A stretch of DNA of 64,000 nt. Origin: Ferrimonas balearica DSM 9799 (GTDB lineage Bacteria > Pseudomonadota > Gammaproteobacteria > Enterobacterales > Shewanellaceae). Shown here one piece after another: positions 46,901-52,986 of this stretch (its first letter is position 1; each line of letters begins with the position of its first letter). The DNA lies in the NCBI RefSeq assembly GCF_000148645.1, contig NC_014541.1, positions 558,001 through 622,000 of the forward strand, given 5' to 3'. Under the pieces are notes generated by a model. It had not been told where the DNA came from. It was given only the letters and a program-made list of their open reading frames with translations, and searched no databases. Both the position numbers and the translations under genes were made by a program.

Positions 46901-47171
46901 TGCCCTCCTGGGTTTCCAGGCTGTATTGCTGCAGGAACGCGTCGATGCCCACCATCATCCCCTTCTTCTCGAAGCGACGAACGGCGGCCACCATCTGGTG
47001 CGCATTTTGGGTGATGGTCTCGATGCTTGCCGGATCGGCAGGCACCAGGGCGATCAACTCTTCCAGGTATTGGCTTTCATCAACGCCATAGTTAGGGCTG
47101 ATCAGCTCGAACAGGGCGGCGGGGTCCTGATTGTGGAGCGCCGGGTCCAAAACGGTGCTGGCTTTAAACAT
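43995..47171 (-). CDS. putA: Bifunctional proline dehydrogenase / P5C dehydrogenase PutA
   Basis: Oxidises proline to glutamate in two steps at the membrane, feeding electrons to quinone. The N-terminal half is a TIM-barrel proline dehydrogenase with ISIDAEEMDRLELSL and RLVKGAYWDSE; the C-terminal half is an aldehyde dehydrogenase with VAETGGQNAMVVD and the catalytic Cys in FQSAGQRCSALR. At 1058 aa it lacks the ribbon-helix-helix DNA-binding domain of the 1320-aa E. coli protein, so it cannot autoregulate and is a type A short PutA. A palindrome TTGTATACAA lies upstream, suggesting a separate regulator. Confidence 0.95.
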   Translation of the reverse strand: MFKASTVLDPALHNQDPAALFELISPNYGVDESQYLEELIALVPADPASIETITQNAHQMVAAVRRFEKKGMMVGIDAFLQQYSLETQEGIILMCLAEALLRIPDAATADALIEDKLSGADWARHMKGSDSVLVNASTWGLMLTGKVITLDRKIDGSPNNLLARMVNKLGEPVVRQAMYAAMKIMGRQFVLGRDIGEALKNSDDNRALGYTHSYDMLGEAALTAADATKYFDSYSRAITALGAHSYDVSQAPRPTISIKLSALHPRYEVANEDRVMTELYDSVLRLIKQARSLDVGISIDAEEMDRLELSLKLFEKLYRSNEAKGWGNLGLVIQAYSKRALPVLVWINALAREQGDLIPLRLVKGAYWDSELKWCQQGGAQGYPVFTRKAGTDVSYLACARFLLSDATVGNIYPQFATHNAQTAATIQHLAGQRDYEFQRLHGMGQELYDTLLQQQKGLKVRIYAPVGAHKDLLPYLVRRLLENGANTSFVHKLVDPKTPIESLISYPLTTLKGYPTLANHKIVLPEAIFGKERPNSQGLNMNIAQEARPFFAKLDSFKTTQWHAGPLIGGETRQSGDAIAVLSPQDQRKQVGEVHFANEADIQDAIERATAAFPAWRDTPVEQRARALEELADKLEANREELIALCTREAGKGLQDGIDEVREAVDFCRFYAVQARSLMGEHTVLPGPTGELNELFVQGRGPYLCISPWNFPLAIFLGQVVAALVTGNTVVAKPAEQTNIVAYRATQLAHEAGIPADVLQLVPGKGREIGGLLTADERIVGVCFTGSTETAKVINRSLAARDGAIAKLVAETGGQNAMVVDSTSLPEQVITDVVHSSFQSAGQRCSALRVLYVQEDIAERVIDLLKGAMAELHVGNPGLFKTDVGPVIDQTAQQGLLAHIERISKEGRLIGQTAFSDECEHGHFVPPTAVEIQHIGQLEKEHFGPILHVIRYKASELDRVINEINSTGFGLTLGVHSRNEGQALAIAHKVNAGNAYINRNQIGAVVGVQPFGGNGLSGTGPKAGGPHYLHSFVTEKTISNNITAIGGNATLLSLGDG

Positions 47172-47213
47172 GTGGGGTCCTCGTAATGCCGCGAGTCAGC
47201 GTGTTATCTGTTT

Positions 47214-47223
47214 TTGTATACAA
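47214..47223 (-). promoter_or_regulatory. Palindrome TTGTATACAA upstream of putA
   Basis: Perfect 10-bp palindrome 43 bp upstream of the putA ATG, downstream of a TATACT -10 (minus strand, 47244-47249). The form TTGTATACAA resembles operators of GntR/FCD regulators. A weak -35 suggests the promoter needs activation. The regulator is not in the window. Confidence 0.45.
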
Positions 47224-47345
47224 TCCTTGCTGACGGCGGGCTCAGTATACCTGCAAAATGTGAGGTCGGACAGGTTTTGCAGGGCTGGTTGGAACAGTTG
47301 TGTTAGCGCTTGGTTGTAATGCCTTGAAAGTCGGGGATTAGGCAC

Positions 47346-47374
47346 AAAAAAAGCAGGCCGGGAGGCCTGCTTTT
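47346..47374 (-). terminator. Terminator after the SH3-domain gene
   Basis: Minus strand: AAAAGCAGGCC / GGCCTGCTTTTTTT with loop TCCC. Confidence 0.88.
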
Positions 47375-47397
47375 CAGAAGCATATTCAGGGTTGGGC

Positions 47398-48018
47398 TCA
47401 GGCCCAGCCGTCGTTCTTACGCTTGCGCTTGGGACGGGGCAGGTAAGCCACGATCAGGCCCAGGATAAGACCGGCACCGGCGACCATGCCGCCTTGTTGC
47501 ATCCAGATAAAGCGTTCGCTTTGGCTCAGGGTTTCAACACGCTTGCTCAGCTCGGCGTTTTTCTGTTCGAGGGTGCTCATGGCGCGAGCCTGCTCCTGAA
47601 CTTCCGCCTTCAGCTCGGTCACCTTCGCTTCGGCATTGGCGCTGGCTTCCTGATTGGATTGCAGCAGCGCGTCGCGCTCAGCGGTAACCGACTCGAGCTG
47701 GCTGCGGGTTTGCGCCAGGGCTTCGGTCAGCGCCGGAACCTTGGTGCGGAAGCTTTCACCGCGACCCATCTGCTCAGTCTGGATCCAGCCTTTGCGGCCT
47801 TTCTCGTCGATGACTTCACTGTACTCACCCTGAGTTTTGCCAGTGGCGGTCAGGGCCTCACCCGCTTTCAGGCTGCCCAGGATCCGGTACTGGGTGCTCG
47901 GGCCAGCCAGCAGGTAGATAAAGATGTCTTCCGAGACGGTATTCGTGGCTTCCCGCGCCACGGAGGTGCCGCTCACGGCCAGCAGGCAGATAAGAGCGGA
48001 GATAATGCGTTTTGTCAT
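47398..48018 (-). CDS. TIGR04211-type SH3 and coiled-coil membrane protein
   Basis: Signal peptide (residues about 4-22, ending TSVA), a bacterial SH3 domain (about 28-90, with IYLLAGPSTQYRILGSL and GRKGWIQTEQM), a long coiled coil (about 100-175), one transmembrane helix (about 178-195) and a basic tail PRPKRKRKN. This matches the YgiM/TIGR04211 family; function is unknown and may be in cell-wall binding. 206 aa with start at 48018, where the signal peptide begins. Confidence 0.8.
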   Translation of the reverse strand: MTKRIISALICLLAVSGTSVAREATNTVSEDIFIYLLAGPSTQYRILGSLKAGEALTATGKTQGEYSEVIDEKGRKGWIQTEQMGRGESFRTKVPALTEALAQTRSQLESVTAERDALLQSNQEASANAEAKVTELKAEVQEQARAMSTLEQKNAELSKRVETLSQSERFIWMQQGGMVAGAGLILGLIVAYLPRPKRKRKNDGWA

Positions 48019-48089
48019 AGTGCTACAACCCGTGGAATGGGGCGACCATGCTAGGAGATCAGGCCAGATGTGGCAAGGGCTGGAGACGC

Positions 48090-48115
48090 AAAAAGGGAGC
48101 CAATGGCTCCCTTTT
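48090..48115 (-). terminator. Terminator downstream of pit
   Basis: Minus strand: AAAAGGGAGCC / GGCTCCCTTTT with loop ATT and five T. Confidence 0.85.
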
Positions 48116-48130
48116 GAGTGGTCTTCAGTC

Positions 48131-49399
48131 TCAGGCCATGATGGCTTTGATGATGGTGAAGAACAGAATGGACAGTGCGGCACCGGCTGGCAGGGTGATT
48201 ACCCAGCTTACAACGATGTTACGCACTACACCCAGATTCAGGGCGGCGATACCGCGGGCCAGGCCCACACCCAGTACCGCACCCACCAGAGTTTGGGTGG
48301 TGGAGATCGGCAGACCGGTACCGGACGCGATCACCACGGTAGAGGCAGCAGCCAGCTCAGCAGCGAAGCCACGGCTCGGGGTCAGGTGGGTGATGTTCTT
48401 ACCAATGGTGGTGATAACACGCTTACCCAGAACCGCCAGACCGATAACGATACCGACCGCACCCAGCGGCAGGATCCACCATACCAGCGGGGCTTTGTCC
48501 GGGATTTCACCACCAGCGTGGATGATGGTAACAACGGCAGCCAGCGGACCGATGGCGTTAGCCACGTCATTGGAGCCGTGCGCGAAGGCCATACAACAGG
48601 CGGTGACCACCATCAGGATGGCGAACACTTTTTCCACGTTGGCAAACTGGGTGTCACGGGAGCCTTTGGTGTCGAACTTCATGCGGCCGATCATGGCCTT
48701 ACCCATCAGGCCAACCAGCGCAGCCAGGAGCATCGCCAGACCGTAAGCTTCCACGGTGGAGAAATCCAGACCAACGTGCTTCAGACCTTTGGTGATGGTC
48801 ACCAGAGACATGATGAAGGCAGCCAGACCCATGTAGAACGGCACGTAACGCTTGGCGTTGTCGAGCGGGTGGTCGGTGTCGAAAATCAGCTTCTGGGCGC
48901 TCTGGAAGATCAGATACGCAATGAAGGCGGCGATGGCGGGGGTCACAATCCAGGAGCCGACGATGCCAGCCACTTTGCCCCAGGAAACGGCGTCAACGCC
49001 CACACCCACAGCAGCGAAACCGATGATGGCGCCGATGATGGAGTGGGTGGTGGATACCGGCCAACCCAGGTAGGACGCGGCAACCAGCCAGATACCCGCA
49101 GCCAGCAGCGCGGAGATCATGCCGTACACCAGCAGGTCTGGAGAGTCGATGAAGTAGGAGGAGTCGATAATCCCTTTACGGATGGTGTTGGTCACTTCGC
49201 CGCCGGCCAGGTAGGCCCCTGCGAATTCGAACACCATGGCGATGATGATGGCCTGTTTGATGGTCAGGGCGCCGGATCCCACCGAAGTGCCCATTGCGTT
49301 GGCTACGTCATTGGCTCCGATGCCAAAGGCCATCAGGAAGCCAAAAAGCGCCGCAGCCATAATCAGCCACGGGCCGTAAGTTACCAGTACGTCTACCAT
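48131..49399 (-). CDS. pit: Inorganic phosphate transporter, Pit family
   Basis: Low-affinity phosphate:cation symporter in the inner membrane. The duplicated signature GANDVANAMGTSVGSGAL (about residues 28-45) and HGSNDVANAIGPLAAV (second half) is diagnostic of PiT. About ten to eleven hydrophobic segments. 422 aa. It follows a PhoU-like gene on the same strand (49442-50119), a common pair, and a Pho box lies upstream of both. Confidence 0.93.
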   Translation of the reverse strand: MVDVLVTYGPWLIMAAALFGFLMAFGIGANDVANAMGTSVGSGALTIKQAIIIAMVFEFAGAYLAGGEVTNTIRKGIIDSSYFIDSPDLLVYGMISALLAAGIWLVAASYLGWPVSTTHSIIGAIIGFAAVGVGVDAVSWGKVAGIVGSWIVTPAIAAFIAYLIFQSAQKLIFDTDHPLDNAKRYVPFYMGLAAFIMSLVTITKGLKHVGLDFSTVEAYGLAMLLAALVGLMGKAMIGRMKFDTKGSRDTQFANVEKVFAILMVVTACCMAFAHGSNDVANAIGPLAAVVTIIHAGGEIPDKAPLVWWILPLGAVGIVIGLAVLGKRVITTIGKNITHLTPSRGFAAELAAASTVVIASGTGLPISTTQTLVGAVLGVGLARGIAALNLGVVRNIVVSWVITLPAGAALSILFFTIIKAIMA

Positions 49400-49441
49400 G
49401 GTAAAACCTTGTTAGGAAAACAAATTTTGTCGGATTGGAGG

Positions 49442-50119
49442 TTAGGATCGGGCCAGCATGAGTTCCAGACGAGAGCCAGTGCGCTCGGCCAGATCCGCCA
49501 GATCACCCACCCATTCGAGGATCTTGTAGAGGAACATCACGTCCACCGGGTTCAGCTCTTTTTCGATCTGGAACAGCTGGCGGCGCAGTGAAATCTGCAT
49601 AGAATCGGTGTCGTCTTCGATCAAATCCAGTTGCTGGATCATCTCTTCGACCAGGTCAACTTCGCGACCGCGGAAACCAGTTTCCAGCAAGTCGTCCAGT
49701 TCATTGATGGCCTTGCGGGCCTGTTTGACGGCGTCGATACAACGGACCACATACGCGGTGAAGTCCTCTTGCATCGGTACCGGGATCTGCATTTGACGGC
49801 CAATTACACGGCCGGCGATGTCTTTGGCTTTGTTGGCGATCTTGTCCTGTTGGGTCAACATCTCCAGCAAGTCAGTACGCTGCATGGGCATGAAAATGCC
49901 ACTCGGCAGACTCATGCGGATCTCCCGCTTGAGTTGGTCGGCATCGCGCTCCAGCTGGCTGATCTCTTTTTGCAGCGCAGTGGCTTGGTCCCAATCTCCG
50001 GCTTTTACGGCCTCGAAGAAAGGCACCAGACGCTTAGCGGCCTGGGTGGTCTTGTCAATGTGCTGCTCAAGCGGTTTGATAGGTGACTTGGCGAACACGC
50101 CCAAAAAATTTACCGGCAT
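49442..50119 (-). CDS. DUF47/PhoU-like partner of Pit
   Basis: All-helical PhoU-like protein, TIGR00153 type, that usually sits beside Pit transporters and is thought to modulate phosphate uptake. MPVNFLGVFAKSPI is the characteristic start, with LPSGIFMPMQRTDLLEMLTQQDKIANKA, covered at about residues 75-102. 225 aa, starting at 50119 with AAGGA upstream. The Pho box is 150 bp upstream. Confidence 0.88.
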   Translation of the reverse strand: MPVNFLGVFAKSPIKPLEQHIDKTTQAAKRLVPFFEAVKAGDWDQATALQKEISQLERDADQLKREIRMSLPSGIFMPMQRTDLLEMLTQQDKIANKAKDIAGRVIGRQMQIPVPMQEDFTAYVVRCIDAVKQARKAINELDDLLETGFRGREVDLVEEMIQQLDLIEDDTDSMQISLRRQLFQIEKELNPVDVMFLYKILEWVGDLADLAERTGSRLELMLARS

Positions 50120-50271
50120 AGCCTTGTTCCTTAATGGAGCCAAAATGGGATCGGCGCGCGAATAATACTCACCTTTGCAAGATTCGCAAGAACCAGAGCC
50201 GACGCGATCCCCTAAAGTTTAATGCGTGTGGCCCCGATTCGCCTTGGGACCCCAATCGGATGCGGATCCTA

Positions 50272-50299
50272 TGACTGTTTTATGACAGTTAGGTGACAG
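50272..50299 (-). promoter_or_regulatory. Pho box (PhoB-binding site) upstream of the phoU-like-pit operon
   Basis: On the minus strand three direct heptads, CTGTCAC, CTGTCAT and CAGTCAT, at 11-bp spacing, including CTGTCATAAAACAGTCA which matches the Pho-box consensus closely. The repeats point toward the phoU-like gene; a CYTH triphosphatase gene starts 51 bp away on the other side. Confidence 0.72.
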
Positions 50300-50350
50300 C
50301 ATGACATTTTCATTTCTGATGGATGATATTTTGATGAAATTTGGAGCGCT

Positions 50351-51238
50351 ATGGAAGTTGAGTTGAAGCTGTTATTGGCCCCTGAAACCCCGGTTGGGGC
50401 CTTGTCCAGTCTGGAATTCCCCGCCGCTTTGACTCAAATCAAACGGGCTTCACTGGGCAACGCCTACTTCGACACCCCGGATCTGGCCCTGCGCCAGCGC
50501 GACATGGGATTGCGCATTCGTCGCCGGGGGGATTTCCGTGAGCAAACCCTCAAAACCGCCGGTCGGGTGGAGGGCGGGTTGCACGCCCGTCCCGAGTACA
50601 ACACTGAGGTGTCAGGGGAATGTCCGCAGCTGGAACGTTTTCCTGACACGCTCTGGTCAGAAAAAGACCGGGAGGCCATCCAGTCTGCCCTGGCCGTGCA
50701 GTTTCATACCGACTTCGAGCGTCAGCAGGGTGAGTTAAGCCTGGCCGATGGCGTCCGGGTCGAGTTGGCGCTGGACAGTGGCACCATTCGGGCCGGTGAA
50801 CGAAGCGAGGTGATTGCGGAACTGGAACTGGAGTTGATCAGCGGAGAGGCCAGTGCGCTGATGCCGCTGGCCCGTCACTTGATGAGTCAGTGGCCACTTC
50901 GCCTGGGGCTGGATTCTAAAGCGGCCCGGGGTTATCGGTTGGCCGGACTGGCGCCCTGGCCGGAGGTGGTGGAAAACGCCGCCACCCAACCGTTGGCGCT
51001 GCTGGCGGCATGGCAGCGCAATGAAGAGCGCCTGTTGGCGGGTGAACTGGCCGCGGCCGCGCCCATGTCGGCACAGCTGCAGGCGGTGGTCACACTGCTT
51101 GGCGAATCCGCTGAGGGGCTGCGGCCGTTGGTTCAGGCACTGCAGGGCGACGCGCCCCGCCAGGCGCTGCAGGCTGCACTGGGCTCAACCGAATACGGGT
51201 TGATTCAACTGTCGTTGCTGGCCTTGTCGCTGGACTGA
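50351..51238 (+). CDS. CYTH-domain inorganic triphosphatase, YgiF-like
   Basis: CYTH tunnel-fold phosphatase that hydrolyses triphosphate. It opens with MEVELKLLL (ExExK motif), and has LRIRRRGDFREQTLKTAGR and VELALDSGTI, with YFDTPDLALRQRDMGLRIR as the core Asp/Arg set; given by span about residues 37-55. E. coli YgiF is about 433 aa with an added CHAD domain; this one is 295 aa and its C-terminal part (about 205-295) is a short CHAD-like remnant. It lies near glnE as in enterobacteria, with two inverted genes in between. Confidence 0.83.
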   Translation: MEVELKLLLAPETPVGALSSLEFPAALTQIKRASLGNAYFDTPDLALRQRDMGLRIRRRGDFREQTLKTAGRVEGGLHARPEYNTEVSGECPQLERFPDTLWSEKDREAIQSALAVQFHTDFERQQGELSLADGVRVELALDSGTIRAGERSEVIAELELELISGEASALMPLARHLMSQWPLRLGLDSKAARGYRLAGLAPWPEVVENAATQPLALLAAWQRNEERLLAGELAAAAPMSAQLQAVVTLLGESAEGLRPLVQALQGDAPRQALQAALGSTEYGLIQLSLLALSLD

Positions 51239-51984
51239 GCTTCGAGGCTGGCGCGCAGCGCTTTGATCTCCTCCAGCAGGTCGGCCTGCTGATGCTCCAG
51301 CGTTTCCTGCTGGGCCTGAAGACGCGCCATCTCCGGCGCGTCTTTTTCATCATCCTGAACAAACAGCGAGGCCAGGAATCCGGCCACCACCCCAAAGAAG
51401 CTGACGCCGGTAACGATCACCACGGCGGCGATCACCCGTCCCTCGGTGGTGACCGGGTAGTAGTCGCCATAGCCCACGGTAGAGATGGTGATCAGTGCCC
51501 ACCAGATGGCCGATTCTGCCGAGTCGATATTGGCGCCGGGGGCGCCATCTTCCACCAGCAAAATCAGCACCGAGGAGAAGGTGATGATGGTGATCATCGC
51601 CAGCAGCAGGCTGGTCAGGGTGGTTTCCCGCTTCTGCTTAAGCAGCGGCGCCAGCACCGAGCGGCTCATGCGGATCAGCCGCACCACCCGCAGGATCTGG
51701 AAGATCCGGACAAAGCGCAGCTGCTCCACCACCGGAATGGAGGCCACCAGGTCAATCCAGTGGGTGCGCAGGTATAACTTCCTGTCCGTGGCGCGCCACA
51801 GGCCGTAGAAGAAGTTGAGGATAAAGATCATGCAGATCGCAAAGTCGATCTTGATCAGCAGCCGCACGGTTTCGCGGTCGGGGTCGCTGAACACGATGGT
51901 CAGCACCACGATCACCGAAAACAGCGACAGCAACATCATGCCCAGTTCGCGTGGGCTGAGGGTGAACTCCGTCTCTCGTTGCAC
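51205..51984 (-). CDS. Voltage-gated-type potassium channel protein
   Basis: Six-transmembrane cation channel. Charged S4 segment RFVRIFQILRVVRLIRM and the selectivity filter TISTVGYGDYYP are visible. A C-terminal coiled coil (about 215-250) may drive tetramer assembly. 259 aa, the size of small Kv-like bacterial channels. Its 3' end overlaps the CYTH gene by 34 bp on the opposite strand. Nine bp separate it from the DUF350 gene upstream. Confidence 0.88.
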   Translation of the reverse strand: MQRETEFTLSPRELGMMLLSLFSVIVVLTIVFSDPDRETVRLLIKIDFAICMIFILNFFYGLWRATDRKLYLRTHWIDLVASIPVVEQLRFVRIFQILRVVRLIRMSRSVLAPLLKQKRETTLTSLLLAMITIITFSSVLILLVEDGAPGANIDSAESAIWWALITISTVGYGDYYPVTTEGRVIAAVVIVTGVSFFGVVAGFLASLFVQDDEKDAPEMARLQAQQETLEHQQADLLEEIKALRASLEAQSSDKASNDS

Positions 51985-51993
51985 CTTCGCTCC

Positions 51994-52908
51994 TCAGGGT
52001 TGAATCAGATTGGCCAGCAGCAGGGCGGATGCGTACACCAGGGCACCGTCGAGGATGGCGATGCCGCTGTTATTTTGCAGCTCCACTTCGCGGCTGACCT
52101 TGATCTGGGCCAGCACGACGTAACGTAATCCACTGGACAGGGCCAGCAGCAGGGCCAGGCCGATGGTCGACCACATCAGCCAACCGCCCACATTCAGCAT
52201 TGGGGTTGCGGGGTTATAGGGGTTGAGTGCCCCAGCCGTTGCGATGATTTTGCCGCAGGCCAGCAGATAGGCGCTGTGACGCAGTGCTACGGCGCGATGG
52301 TCCTGAGCCAGGGCCCGTTGCAGGCTGCCCCCCTGATTGATGCGCTTGAAACGGTGCTCCAGTATCCGGGTGATCACCACCAGCAGGGTCAGGGCGATAA
52401 AGTAATCGAGGCAGAGCAGAAACAGGGCGGCCAGGCTGATTTCGCCCAGCCAGCGCAGATTGGCCAGCAACACCGTGGCGGTGGCGATGGCGATGGCCGC
52501 ATCCACCATCGCCATGGCGATATTGCCCTCAAGGATCAGCCCCTGTTTGTCCACCTGGTGCAGCGCCAGTTTGTCATACCACCAACGCCCCAACCGGATC
52601 AGCGCCAGCGTGGCCAGCCCCATGGCACCAATCCAGGCGGCTTTCCACCCCATCGACTCCGGGCCGGGCAGGTGGAACACGCCGGACAGCACCAGGCAAA
52701 GGCCGGTCATGCCACCCGCTAAACTGATACCAAAGGCGATATTGTCCCGCTCGGCGAGCTCCTCCCGGGTGCTGACCCCACTCCACCAGCCGTGGGTGTA
52801 ACGGGCAATCACAAACAGCACCAGGATCAGGGCCAGCTCCACCGCCAACAGCGGCAGAGACTCCCCCGCCAAGCGTTCAAACTCCGTCAGTGCTGACGCC
52901 ATGTTCAT
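51994..52908 (-). CDS. DUF350 membrane protein
   Basis: Membrane protein of 304 aa with about eight helices in two similar halves, for example AFGISLAGGMTGLCLVLSG in the first and HSAYLLACGKIIATAGALN in the second. DUF350/YjfL proteins are of unknown role; here it is co-transcribed with a K+ channel. The start at 52908 has GAGG eight bases upstream; a longer in-frame start upstream is unlikely. A link to ion balance is inferred from the neighbour. Confidence 0.78.
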   Translation of the reverse strand: MNMASALTEFERLAGESLPLLAVELALILVLFVIARYTHGWWSGVSTREELAERDNIAFGISLAGGMTGLCLVLSGVFHLPGPESMGWKAAWIGAMGLATLALIRLGRWWYDKLALHQVDKQGLILEGNIAMAMVDAAIAIATATVLLANLRWLGEISLAALFLLCLDYFIALTLLVVITRILEHRFKRINQGGSLQRALAQDHRAVALRHSAYLLACGKIIATAGALNPYNPATPMLNVGGWLMWSTIGLALLLALSSGLRYVVLAQIKVSREVELQNNSGIAILDGALVYASALLLANLIQP

Positions 52909-52986
52909 CGAACCATCCTCCCAGCTTGCAGGGTGCCGTGATATGGTTGGGCCACTGCAAGAAGTTAAGGTTAACAGGACGTTATT

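Noticed and set aside
43974-47186. Plus-strand open frame of about 1070 codons opposite putA
   Set aside because: PutA motifs on the minus strand are unmistakable, and the plus frame is His/Gln-rich antisense reading.
47256-47277. CRP half-site (AAATGTGA) in the putA promoter region
   Set aside because: Only one half matches and the distance from the -10 does not fit a class I or II site.
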